Shown piece after piece: positions 43,677 to 51,883 of a stretch of 64,000 bases of DNA. The DNA is from Stenotrophomonas sp. NA06056. GTDB taxonomy: Bacteria > Pseudomonadota > Gammaproteobacteria > Xanthomonadales > Xanthomonadaceae. The notes beneath the pieces are model-generated. The model was not told where the DNA came from and searched no databases. It saw only the letters and a list, made by a program, of their open reading frames with translations. The first letter of the stretch is position 1. Every line of letters starts with the position of its first letter. The position numbers were made by a program, and so were the translations under genes. The stretch is from assembly GCF_013364355.1 (NCBI RefSeq), contig NZ_CP054931.1, positions 2,356,001 through 2,420,000 on the forward strand, in the 5' to 3' direction.

Positions 43677-43692
43677 TCGCGCAGGCCCTGAC

Positions 43693-44304
43693 TTATACCG
43701 CGTAGAAACCGAGGAACATCGCCACCGCCGACTCCGCAACGCGCGTGCGCTCGTTCGGCGCCAGCGGCGCCTGGCCCATCGTCACCTGCGGCCAGAACGC
43801 GAAGCTCTTCACCAGCCCCTGCAGCTGATGGCCGGCGAATTCCGGATCCACCTCGCGCAGCCGCCCATCGGCAATCGCCGCACGAATCCACGCGCTGACG
43901 CCACTCTCCTTCTCGCCCATGCGGCAGACGATCGCCTGCGCACGCTCGGGCGAATGGATGATCTCGGCCATCGCCACCCGCGCCAGGTCGATGAAATTCG
44001 CATCGCCCAGCAGGTCCAGTTTCTGCCGCAGCAGCTGCAGCAGCTGCACATCCAACGGCTGGTCGGCGCGGTACGGCAGCTCGACGCTGGCCACGCTGCT
44101 TTGCCACAGCTCTTCCAGGATCAGCGCGAACAGTTCTTCCTTGCTCGGGAAATGGTTGTAGACGGTGCGCTTGGAGACGCCAGCCACCGCGGCGATGCGG
44201 TCCATGCTGGTCGCCTCGTAGCCGGCCGACCGGAACTCCTCCACTGCCGCGCGGACGATGGCCTCGCGTTTGCGGTCGGTAAGGCGTTGCGGGGCACGGG
44301 GCAT
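43693..44304 (-). CDS. TetR family regulator
   Basis: 203 residues with HTH TSMDRIAAVAGVSKRTVYNHFPSKEELF and a TetR_C-like region of AefR type (ERAQAIVCRMGEKE). Divergent from the beta-lactamase-fold hydrolase at 44408; the palindrome at 44375-44390 lies between. Its end faces the other TetR gene 16 bp away. Confidence 0.87.
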   Translation of the reverse strand: MPRAPQRLTDRKREAIVRAAVEEFRSAGYEATSMDRIAAVAGVSKRTVYNHFPSKEELFALILEELWQSSVASVELPYRADQPLDVQLLQLLRQKLDLLGDANFIDLARVAMAEIIHSPERAQAIVCRMGEKESGVSAWIRAAIADGRLREVDPEFAGHQLQGLVKSFAFWPQVTMGQAPLAPNERTRVAESAVAMFLGFYAV

Positions 44305-44374
44305 GGCGGGACCAGATAGCTGAACGGATGGACCAATTTTACACCCGGGAGTGTACTTTCCAGAAATCGGAAAC

Positions 44375-44390
44375 TACACTGTGCAGTGTA
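44375..44390. promoter_or_regulatory. Operator palindrome for the TetR/hydrolase pair
   Basis: TACACTG-TG-CAGTGTA, perfect 7-bp arms, 17 bp upstream of the hydrolase ATG and 70 bp from the TetR start. A related GTGTAC half lies at about 44351. Binding would repress both directions. Confidence 0.7.
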
Positions 44391-44407
44391 CCCTGCGGAC
44401 GTCACCC

Positions 44408-45484
44408 ATGAAGCGCCTGCTCCTTGTCCTCCTGCTCGGAATCCTCGCCGTGACCGCCTATACCTTCTGCAAGTCCTGGTCCCTCCCCGACTTCCCCGAT
44501 TCGCCGCAGTACCGCGAAGGCAAGTTCCGCAACGCCCTGCCGAAGCCGGCGATGGGCCTGCGCGATGGCCTGGAGATCTGGTGGACCTTCCTGTTCAACA
44601 AGCCCAAGGGCACCGTGCCCAACCACCCCATTCCGGTGCGGGCGCTGGACCGTGCCACGCTGGACGCGGCGCCCGACCGCAGTCTGTTCCGGCTGGGCCA
44701 TTCGACGATCCTGCTGAAGCTGCGCGGCCAGTACTGGCTGACCGATCCGGTGTTCTCAGAACGCGCCTCACCGGTGCAATGGATGGGCCCGGCGCGCTTC
44801 CATGCCCCGCCGATCAGCATCGACGAGCTGCCGCCGATTGCCGGCGTCATCCTCTCGCACAACCACTACGACCACCTCGACCACGCCGCGGTGATGAAGC
44901 TGGCCGGCAAGACCGCGCGCTTCATCGCCCCGCTGGGTGTGGGCGACCAGTTGATTGCCTGGGGCGTGGACGCGGCGAAGGTTGAACAGCTGGATTGGTG
45001 GCAGACCACCGAGGCTGCGGGCCTGCGCCTGACCGCCACACCCGGCCAGCATTTCTCCGGCCGTGGCCTGGGTGACAGCGATCGCAGCCTGTGGGCCTCG
45101 TGGGTGATCCAGGACGGCGACTTCCGCATCTTCTTCAGCGGCGACACCGGCTACTTCGATGGTTTCAAGGCCATCGGCGAGAAGTACGGTCCGTTCGACC
45201 TGACGATGATCGAAACCGGTGCCTACGATCAGCGCTGGGCGTTCGTGCACATGCAGCCCGAACAGACCCTGCAGGCGCACCTGGACCTGCGCGGCAAGTG
45301 GCTGCTGCCGATCCACAACGGGACCTTCGACCTGGCCCTGCACGAATGGCAGCAGCCGTTCGAACGCATCAGCGCATTGGCTGCAGCGAAGAACGTGCCG
45401 GTGGCCACGCCGATGATGGGCGAGGCGCTGGACATGCAGGCACCGACCGCTGGGACGCGCTGGTGGGAGCGGGTGGAACTGTAA
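44408..45484 (+). CDS. Membrane-anchored metallo-beta-lactamase-fold hydrolase (NAPE-PLD-like)
   Basis: 358 residues from ATG 44408; an N-terminal anchor (LLLVLLLGILAVTAYTF) places the enzyme in the periplasm. Metal motifs ILSHNHYDHLDH (HxHxDH), TPGQHFSGRGLGD and FSGDTGYFDG, and the late PIHNGTFDLA, match the N-acyl-phosphatidylethanolamine phospholipase D/UlaG-like branch. A lipid or lactone substrate is inferred from family. Regulated by the divergent TetR. Confidence 0.85.
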   Translation: MKRLLLVLLLGILAVTAYTFCKSWSLPDFPDSPQYREGKFRNALPKPAMGLRDGLEIWWTFLFNKPKGTVPNHPIPVRALDRATLDAAPDRSLFRLGHSTILLKLRGQYWLTDPVFSERASPVQWMGPARFHAPPISIDELPPIAGVILSHNHYDHLDHAAVMKLAGKTARFIAPLGVGDQLIAWGVDAAKVEQLDWWQTTEAAGLRLTATPGQHFSGRGLGDSDRSLWASWVIQDGDFRIFFSGDTGYFDGFKAIGEKYGPFDLTMIETGAYDQRWAFVHMQPEQTLQAHLDLRGKWLLPIHNGTFDLALHEWQQPFERISALAAAKNVPVATPMMGEALDMQAPTAGTRWWERVEL

Positions 45485-45505
45485 CGACCCGTCGCGCAGC
45501 AACCC

Positions 45506-46009
45506 TCAGCCGGGATGCTGAAGCAGTCGTTCCTGCTCCTTCGCCACATTGATCTGAAGCGCCGCGGCAGCGAGCTCCGCCAGCTCGCTGCTGACCTTCT
45601 GGCTACCGCGTGCCTGCATCCACGAGAGAATATCGGCCAGGTGCCAGATCGACGCGCTGCCTTCGTGCACCGGTGCCGGAAACGTCTGCGGGTGCGCAAG
45701 CAGCAACTTGCGCATGTTCTGCCGTGACATGCCCAGCAGATCAGCGACGTCGGTCAGCCCCACCAGGTCGGGACTGACTTCGATCAGTTCTGCACCGGGT
45801 ACGGCACGCTGGACGTCTGCCAGCGCGGAAAGCACGGCCTCCCGGGCACTGGCCGCCCGGCGGCAGAATTCAAGCGCCAACCTGCCCGGCCTGCCAATGC
45901 CCAGCAGCGCATCATCACAGCCGGCATCGGCAAGGCGTTGCTCAAGCGAGCCAGCGTCGGTACCTGAATCCGGCAGACGATATTTGAGAATGAAGGTGAA
46001 TTCCATCAT
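45506..46009 (-). CDS. HTH DNA-binding protein, probable antitoxin
   Basis: 167 residues from ATG 46009 (or 46006), with AAAGGAC upstream. The N-terminal half (MMEFTFILKYRLPDSGTD) looks like a small alpha/beta domain; the C-terminal half has GLTDVADLLGMSRQNMRKLL, a MerR/excisionase-type HTH, and IWHLADILSWMQARG. It follows the HicA-like gene by 31 bp on the same strand. The pairing suggests a toxin-antitoxin operon in which this is the DNA-binding antitoxin; the assignment is inference. Confidence 0.65.
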   Translation of the reverse strand: MMEFTFILKYRLPDSGTDAGSLEQRLADAGCDDALLGIGRPGRLALEFCRRAASAREAVLSALADVQRAVPGAELIEVSPDLVGLTDVADLLGMSRQNMRKLLLAHPQTFPAPVHEGSASIWHLADILSWMQARGSQKVSSELAELAAAALQINVAKEQERLLQHPG

Positions 46010-46040
46010 CGACGTGTCCTTTGGGAGGATGGCGGGTGCG

Positions 46041-46283
46041 TCATCGCTCACGGCTGCAGTTCTCGACAACGCGACACAAGGCACGCGCATGGTTCAAGGC
46101 ATTCCGGGGCGAGCTCCATATGCTCACCACACAGAATTCTCCGCATCGGCAGTCCTTGTCGTTGTAGGGACAGTACATTCGTCCCCAGGCATGACTGCCG
46201 CCGATCCGCAGCCACCATCCACGCGACTCGGCGAAACGGAGGGCAGCTTCAATGTCTTTGTCTGGATGGCGCGAACGGGGCAT
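46041..46283 (-). CDS. HicA-like small protein with Cys cluster, probable toxin
   Basis: 80 residues from ATG 46283 (GAGGGAAGGGA upstream). DKDIEAALRFAESRGWWLRI followed by GGSHAWGRMYCP resembles the dsRBD-like core of HicA mRNA interferases, with the conserved GGSHA and its His. It adds an unusual Cys-rich stretch, CPYNDKDCRCGEFCV, possibly a metal site. The C-terminus RNALNHARALCRVVENC also fits HicA. Followed by an HTH gene. Toxin action is not shown. Confidence 0.6.
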   Translation of the reverse strand: MPRSRHPDKDIEAALRFAESRGWWLRIGGSHAWGRMYCPYNDKDCRCGEFCVVSIWSSPRNALNHARALCRVVENCSRER

Positions 46284-46316
46284 TCCCTTCCCTCGGAGTC
46301 TGGATACGATCGCAGC

Positions 46317-46334
46317 GGTTGTCAAGTGACAACC
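46317..46334. promoter_or_regulatory. Operator palindrome of the HicA-like/HTH operon
   Basis: GGTTGTCA-AG-TGACAACC, perfect 8-bp arms, 33 bp upstream of the HicA-like start codon. Likely binding site for the HTH partner (autoregulation). Confidence 0.65.
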
Positions 46335-46400
46335 CATAGTGAGTGCGACCAGTCGATTCGACCCTACAGCCTCTCCGCCATGGATCCAGAGCCATCCGCG

Positions 46401-47198
46401 TCAGTGATCCGGGCGTACCTGTTTCTGCAGGTGAATTCCCAACCCATGCTCCTTCGCCGAGATTCCAGGCCGCAGCTCCAGCGACGGGATCAGATAATCC
46501 CCAGCGTTCTGCCGCCGGTAGGCAATCACCGGATCGCTCGCCAGCCCATCCAGCCGCGCACCCAGACCCTCCAGCACGGCAGGCAGCGACGCCTCATCGA
46601 TACGACTGCTGCGGTAGATCACATGCGCGGGCAGCACGTCAAAGCCGGGATAGAACAGGATGCCGTGCTGGATCGGGAACAGCACGTCGTCGATCGGCCC
46701 ATTGATACCGCGCGGACCGTAATGCGACTCCCAGCCGCCGGTGGTCACCACCAGCATCGCCCGCTTGCCGGACATCGCGCCCTCGCCATAGCGGTCGCCC
46801 CAGTGCCGATCGGAATGTTCGCCCACGCCATACGCAAAACCATAGGCGTACACGCGGTCCACCCAGCCCTTGAGAATGGCCGGCATCGAGAACCACCACA
46901 ACGGAAACTGCAGGATCACCGCGTCGGCCCAGCGCAGTTTTTCCTGTTCGGCAGCGATGTCGGCACTCTGGCGGCCCGTCTTGAAGGCTTCTCGCGAATC
47001 CAGAGACGCGTGGAACGGAACCGAAGGATCCCGCCCGAGGTGATCGTCGGCGTCGATCTGCGCTTTCCATTGCATGGCATGCAGATCGGACACCTGCACG
47101 CTGTGGCCGGCGCGCTGCAGGCGCTCGACCGTGAAGGTCTTCAAGGTGCCATTGAGCGAGGTGGGTTCGGGGTGGGCGTAGACAAGCAGGACGTTCAT
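46401..47198 (-). CDS. NAD(P)H-quinone oxidoreductase-like flavoprotein
   Basis: 265 residues, flavodoxin-like fold. FMN/FAD phosphate loop AHPEPTSLNGTL, then LQFPLWWFSMPAILKGWVDRV and TTGGWESHYGPRGINGPIDD, the NQO1/MdaB-family signatures. Two-electron reduction of quinones or nitro compounds is the family role. Divergent from a LysR gene 84 bp away, which probably regulates it. Confidence 0.87.
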   Translation of the reverse strand: MNVLLVYAHPEPTSLNGTLKTFTVERLQRAGHSVQVSDLHAMQWKAQIDADDHLGRDPSVPFHASLDSREAFKTGRQSADIAAEQEKLRWADAVILQFPLWWFSMPAILKGWVDRVYAYGFAYGVGEHSDRHWGDRYGEGAMSGKRAMLVVTTGGWESHYGPRGINGPIDDVLFPIQHGILFYPGFDVLPAHVIYRSSRIDEASLPAVLEGLGARLDGLASDPVIAYRRQNAGDYLIPSLELRPGISAKEHGLGIHLQKQVRPDH

Positions 47199-47282
47199 GG
47201 CGGTACCAGGGAGGGGATGCCGGCCACGTTAGGCGCCAGCGCGCTATAGTTGAAATGAATTCCTGCAATCCCCGGCATTGCC

Positions 47283-48179
47283 ATGGACAATACCCTGCGG
47301 CGCATCGACCTCAACCTGCTGGTGACGCTGCAGGCGTTGCTGGAAGAGCAGAACGTCACCCGTGCGGCCGAGCGCCTGCATCTGGCCCAGCCCACTGTCA
47401 GCGTGCAGCTGGCGCGCCTGCGTCACCTGTTCGACGATCCACTGCTGCTGCCGGGCGCGCGCGGCATGCGTGCCACCGCACGTGCCGATGCGCTGCGCGA
47501 GCCGTTGGCCGAGGCACTGGCGGCACTGCAGCGCGCGGTCGCGCCGGTACAGGCGTTCGATCCCGCCCAGGCCACGCAGACCTGGCGGATCATGGCGTCG
47601 GACTTCGGCGAAACCACCATCGTCCTGCCGGCGTTGGCTGACCTGCGCCAGCGCGCACCCGGCACCCGCATTGCCGTGGTCAGCCTGGCACCGGCGCAGA
47701 TGGTGGTGCAGAGCGAACGCGGCGAGATCGATCTCGCGTTCCACATCACCTCCGACGCACCTCCTTCGCTGCACCATCGCCCGCTGTTCCAGGAGCGCTA
47801 CGTACTGGCCGGGCGCCGCGATCATCCCCGGCTCAAGCGGCGGCCGACGCTGAAGCAGTTCTGCGCGCTGGACCATGTGATCGTGTCACCTGATGGCGGC
47901 GGCTTCCATGGCGGCACCGACAGTGCGTTGGCGCATGCCGGCGCGCGTCGCAACGTGGTGCTGTCGGTGCCGCACTTCCTGTTCCTGCGCAGCGTGCTGC
48001 TGCGCACGGATCTGGTGGCGATGATGCCGTCGCGCCTGGTCGCACAAGACCCGGCCCTGAAGGCCGTTGAAGCGCCCCTTGATGTGCCGGGCTTCGAGAT
48101 GGTGATGCTCTGGCATGAGCGCGTGCATCGCGATCCGGCGCATCGTTGGTTGCGCGACCGTATCTGTGCGCATTCATGA
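47283..48179 (+). CDS. LysR-type regulator
   Basis: 298 residues. HTH near the N-terminus (NVTRAAERLHLAQPTVSVQLARLRHLFDDPL, split here as a standard LTTR element) and a periplasmic-binding-like effector domain. Divergent from the quinone reductase; the 84-bp gap contains the AT-rich ATAGTTGAAATGAATTC, a plausible LTTR T-N11-A site. Confidence 0.9.
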   Translation: MDNTLRRIDLNLLVTLQALLEEQNVTRAAERLHLAQPTVSVQLARLRHLFDDPLLLPGARGMRATARADALREPLAEALAALQRAVAPVQAFDPAQATQTWRIMASDFGETTIVLPALADLRQRAPGTRIAVVSLAPAQMVVQSERGEIDLAFHITSDAPPSLHHRPLFQERYVLAGRRDHPRLKRRPTLKQFCALDHVIVSPDGGGFHGGTDSALAHAGARRNVVLSVPHFLFLRSVLLRTDLVAMMPSRLVAQDPALKAVEAPLDVPGFEMVMLWHERVHRDPAHRWLRDRICAHS

Positions 48180-48221
48180 AACCTCGGGCCGGAGCGTGTC
48201 CGGAAAATATTGCGACGCGTC

Positions 48222-48237
48222 ATGTAACCGGTTACAT
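48222..48237. promoter_or_regulatory. LacI-family operator upstream of the large carbohydrate-active gene
   Basis: ATGTAACCGGTTACAT, a perfect 16-bp palindrome with the central CG of LacI/GalR operators, 56 bp before the start of the exported enzyme gene. No LacI-type gene lies in the window, so the regulator would be encoded elsewhere. Confidence 0.75.
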
Positions 48238-48293
48238 CCCTTGCTAGCGTAGGCCCGCCCGTTCCCGGGCCCTGCTGATGTGAGGCCTTCGCA

Positions 48294-51200
48294 ATGACGT
48301 TGTGCGCTGACCGCTGGACCGCACCCTGCCCGCCGAACCGGCGCCTTGCCTTGGCCCTGCTGCTGACCCTCGGAATGGCGTCCACCGCCAGCGCCCAGAA
48401 CCTGCCACCGCGTGCGCAATGGCAGGCCAGCGCGTCATCGCAGCAGGTTCCAGCGATGGCGATCAGCCACCTGATCGACAACGATCCGAAGACAGTGACC
48501 GGCGGTGCGTTCAGTCCCGGTCACTGGTTCCAGATCGATCTCGGCAAACCGGCGATGCTGGCCGGTGCCCGCCTCACGTGGGATGTCTCCAATCCCGAAG
48601 GCTATTCGCTGCAGACCTCGCTCGACGGCAAGCAGTGGCAGACCGCCTACGTCATGGCCGATTCTCTGGGCGGCATCGAGACGCTGTACTTCGCGCCGCG
48701 CCAGGCCCGCTACCTGCGTCTGGCCAGCCCGCAGCGCACGTCCGACTGGGGCGTCTCCATCTTCGAAATGGAGCCGCTCGACACCGCGCTCACTGCACGG
48801 GTAGCCGGGCTGGATGCCGCCCAGTCCGCTGCGCTGTGGCAGGGCGGCGGCACGGTGGCCATCCCTGCTGGCAAGGGCGGCATGCACACGCTCGACATCA
48901 CCCTGCCGCGTGCGCAGCCGAGCACCGGGCTGGCGGTGGACTGGGCCAACGTGCACGGCGCTGCACGCCTGCAGGCACAGGATGCGCAAGGCCGCTGGCA
49001 CGACCTGGCACGCGATGCGCAGGCGGCGACCCGGCAGCAGAGCTGGCTGGCGGCCGACGCGCCACTCGAGCTGCAGGCACTGCGGTTGACCGTGGAAGGC
49101 GATGCACCGCAGGTCAAACGCCTGCGCCTGCTCGGCCCGAAGGCGGTGATGACGCCGATGAAGCGCTACCAGATCGCCGCCAGCGGCGCGCAGCGCGCCC
49201 TGTTCCCCGCGTCGCTGCACATGCAGCAGACCTACTGGACCGCGGTGGGTGTGCATGCCGGCCGGCAGAAATCGATCTTCGACGAATACGGCAACATCGA
49301 GGCCTACAAGGGCGCGCCGCTGGTGCAGCCGATCTGGCGCAGTGCCGATGGCCGCGCGGCGGGTGCCGCCGAACAACCGGTGCAGCATGCCCTTCGCGAT
49401 GGCTGGAAGCCGATGCCATCGGCCACCTGGTCGCCGCAACCGGGGCTGGAACTGCGCAGCGAAGCCTTCGCCATCGAGCGCGACGGGCAGCCGGTCACCT
49501 TCGTGCGCCATCGCCTGCGCAATACCGGCAGCACGGCGATCGAAGGCACGCTGATCCTCGCGGTGCGACCGATGCAGATGAACCCGCCGTGGCAGAACGG
49601 CGGGCTGTCGCCGATCCGCGAGGTGGCCGTCGAAGGCAACGCCGTGCGCGTCAATGGCCGCACGCTGCTGCAGTCACTCACTGCGGTGGATGCCGCCGGC
49701 ACCGCGCCCTTCGGCAACGAAGGCGACACCGAGATCACGTCGGCCATCGCCAGCGGGCAACTGCCTGCCGCACAACAGGCAAGTGATGCCGCAGGGCTGG
49801 CAGCCGCGGCGCTGAGCTATCGCGTCAGCCTGGCACCCGGTGCCAGCGATGCGGTGGTGGTGGCCTTCCCACTTGGCACCGCCACCGCCGATGCCAACGG
49901 CGTACTGCCGCAAGCACCGGCCCTCGACCTCGCCTCGCTGTCGCGCGACGGCGACAAGGCCTTCGACACGCTGGCCGGCCGCGCCTCCGCCGACTGGCAG
50001 GCACGCCTGGGCCAGGTCGGCCTGCGCCTGCCCGACCCGTCGCTGGTGGACATGCTGCGCGCGCAGGCCGCGTACATGCTGATCAACCAGACCGGCCCGG
50101 CGATGCAGCCCGGCCCACGCAACTACAACCGCTCCTTCATCCGCGACGGCATGGCCACCTCGGCCGTGCTGCTGCGCATGGGCGAAGCCAAGGTCGCGCG
50201 CGACTACCTGGCCTGGTACAGCGAACATGGCGTGCACGGCAACGGCCTGGTGTCGCCCATCCTCAACGACGATGGCAGCGTCAACACCGGCTTCGGCTCG
50301 GACATCGAGTACGACAGCCAGGGCCAGTACGTCACCCTGGTGGCCGACGTTGCACGGCTGGATGGCGGGCCGGAAAGCGTGCGCGCCTATCTGCCCAAGG
50401 TGAAGGCCGCGCTGCGCTTCCTGCAGGAACTGCGCGAACGCACGCTGGTGCTTGGCTACATGGCCGACCAGCCGTCGCCAGAGCGCTTCGCCGGCATTCT
50501 TGCACCGTCGATCAGCCACGAGGGCTACCCCTCGCCCACCCACAGCTACTGGGACGACTACTGGGGCCTGAAGGGCTGGCATGACGGCGCGTGGCTGGCC
50601 GAATCGCTCGGCGACCACGAAACCGCGAAGTGGGCGCGCGAGCAATACAAGGCGCTGTACGACGCACTGCATGCGTCGATCCGCGCGACCATGGCATGGA
50701 AAGGCATCGACTTCATTCCGTCATCGGCCGACCTTGGCGACGGCGACCCGACCGGTGTGTCGATCGCACTGGACCCGACCGGCGCGCAGAGCGTTCTGCC
50801 CGCCGAGGCCCTGCGCACCACCTTCGCCCGCTACCTGGACGATGTGCGCAAGCGCAACCAGCCCGGTGCGCTGTATGCCTACACGCCGTATGAAATCCGC
50901 AACGTGCTGAGCTACGTGCATCTGGGCCAGCCCGAAGCAGCCGACGAACTGCTGCAGGGCCTGCTGCACGATCGCAGGCCGCTGGAGTGGCAGGTGCTGG
51001 CCGAAGTCGTGCATTCGCGGTTGCGCTTCCCGCGCTATCTGGGCGACATGCCGCACACCTGGATCGGCGCCGAGTACGGCCGCACCCTGTTCGGCATGCT
51101 GATGCGCGAAGACGACGATGCGCTATCGCTGCTGCCGGGCACGCCGCCTTCCTGGGTGGCCGGTGAAGGCCTGTCCGTAGACCGCCTGCCCACTGCCTAT

Positions 51201-51413
51201 GGCACCCTGCAGATGCAGGCGCGCCAGCAAGATGGAACGCTGCAGGTCTCGCTCGGCAAGGGGCTGCGCAAGGGCACGCCGGTACGTGTGTGGTGGCCGA
51301 GCCGCACCCTGCCGAAGGACGTGCGCGTCGATGGGCGATCGGTACAGAACTTCGACAAGGACGGGGTGCTGCTCGATGGCCCGTTCCGTATGCTTGAGGC
51401 ACGCTGGCAGTGA
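48294..51413 (+). CDS. Exported F5/8-type (discoidin) domain protein with six-hairpin glycosidase-like domain
   Basis: 1039 residues. Signal peptide LALALLLTLGMASTASAQ. Residues about 40-165 form an F5/8 type C carbohydrate-binding domain (AISHLIDNDPKTVTGG, HWFQIDLGKP, ARYLRLAS). A beta-rich middle (about 290-560) precedes an alpha/alpha-toroid region from about 570 with YNRSFIRDGMATSAVLLRMG and SYWDDYWGLKGWHDGAW, and a beta C-terminus. The layout is that of a six-hairpin glycosidase acting on extracellular sugars. ATG at 48294. A LacI-type operator sits just upstream, so induction by a sugar is likely. Exact activity unknown. Confidence 0.78.
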   Translation: MTLCADRWTAPCPPNRRLALALLLTLGMASTASAQNLPPRAQWQASASSQQVPAMAISHLIDNDPKTVTGGAFSPGHWFQIDLGKPAMLAGARLTWDVSNPEGYSLQTSLDGKQWQTAYVMADSLGGIETLYFAPRQARYLRLASPQRTSDWGVSIFEMEPLDTALTARVAGLDAAQSAALWQGGGTVAIPAGKGGMHTLDITLPRAQPSTGLAVDWANVHGAARLQAQDAQGRWHDLARDAQAATRQQSWLAADAPLELQALRLTVEGDAPQVKRLRLLGPKAVMTPMKRYQIAASGAQRALFPASLHMQQTYWTAVGVHAGRQKSIFDEYGNIEAYKGAPLVQPIWRSADGRAAGAAEQPVQHALRDGWKPMPSATWSPQPGLELRSEAFAIERDGQPVTFVRHRLRNTGSTAIEGTLILAVRPMQMNPPWQNGGLSPIREVAVEGNAVRVNGRTLLQSLTAVDAAGTAPFGNEGDTEITSAIASGQLPAAQQASDAAGLAAAALSYRVSLAPGASDAVVVAFPLGTATADANGVLPQAPALDLASLSRDGDKAFDTLAGRASADWQARLGQVGLRLPDPSLVDMLRAQAAYMLINQTGPAMQPGPRNYNRSFIRDGMATSAVLLRMGEAKVARDYLAWYSEHGVHGNGLVSPILNDDGSVNTGFGSDIEYDSQGQYVTLVADVARLDGGPESVRAYLPKVKAALRFLQELRERTLVLGYMADQPSPERFAGILAPSISHEGYPSPTHSYWDDYWGLKGWHDGAWLAESLGDHETAKWAREQYKALYDALHASIRATMAWKGIDFIPSSADLGDGDPTGVSIALDPTGAQSVLPAEALRTTFARYLDDVRKRNQPGALYAYTPYEIRNVLSYVHLGQPEAADELLQGLLHDRRPLEWQVLAEVVHSRLRFPRYLGDMPHTWIGAEYGRTLFGMLMREDDDALSLLPGTPPSWVAGEGLSVDRLPTAYGTLQMQARQQDGTLQVSLGKGLRKGTPVRVWWPSRTLPKDVRVDGRSVQNFDKDGVLLDGPFRMLEARWQ

Positions 51414-51432
51414 CGCCCCTGCAGGAACCGAA

Positions 51433-51804
51433 GTGATCGAACTTCTACTCAATGGCGGCCCGGTTGCCGCCACTACCGACGAACAGCTGGCCAGCGCACT
51501 GGCGCTGGCCGCATCCATGCCCCAGTTCGAGCTGTGGGCATCGGTGCCCGATGGGCCAACGCTGTGCATGCTGCGCAATGCGGAGCACGCGTGGCTGATG
51601 TACCTACGCGAGCCGGGCGACGGCGGCTTCCATTCCTGCGGAAACGAACATCGCGCCGGCAACGCCTATTTCCGGCTCGACAACGGCCAGGTGGATGGCT
51701 ATCCGCTGGCATGGTGCATCGACGTCGAAGCGTGCTTTGCTGCGATCAGTTTCTTTCACGGCAATGCAGGCGCCCGTCCGGAACACATCGAGTGGCAGTC
51801 CTGA
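51433..51804 (+). CDS. Imm1 family immunity protein (orphan)
   Basis: 123 residues from the GTG at 51433, 19 bp after the preceding stop. The sequence has the Imm1 pattern: WLMYLREPGDGGF, AYFRLDNGQVDGYPLAWCI, then EACFAAISFFHGN and PEHIEWQ at the end. Imm1 proteins protect against polymorphic toxins delivered by contact-dependent or type VI systems. No toxin gene is nearby, so it may be an orphan guard against competitors. Family call is from motif recognition. Confidence 0.72.
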   Translation: MIELLLNGGPVAATTDEQLASALALAASMPQFELWASVPDGPTLCMLRNAEHAWLMYLREPGDGGFHSCGNEHRAGNAYFRLDNGQVDGYPLAWCIDVEACFAAISFFHGNAGARPEHIEWQS

Positions 51805-51809
51805 CCCCG

Positions 51810-51880
51810 GTAGAGGCCGACCTTGGTCGGCCCGCCCCGCCTCGCATTCCGGTGGGTGCCAACCGTTGGTTGGCACGCCT
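51810..51880. repeat. GTAG-type repeat pair
   Basis: GTAG at 51810 followed by GCCGACCTTGGTCGGC (51816-51831), then a second hairpin GTGCCAACCGTTGGTTGGCAC (51856-51876). Lies between convergent gene ends. Confidence 0.75.
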
Positions 51881-51883
51881 GCA

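Noticed and set aside
45708..47249. 513-codon plus-strand frame across the HicA-like/HTH operon and quinone reductase
   Set aside because: Antisense to three well-supported minus-strand genes and to an operator; no motif.
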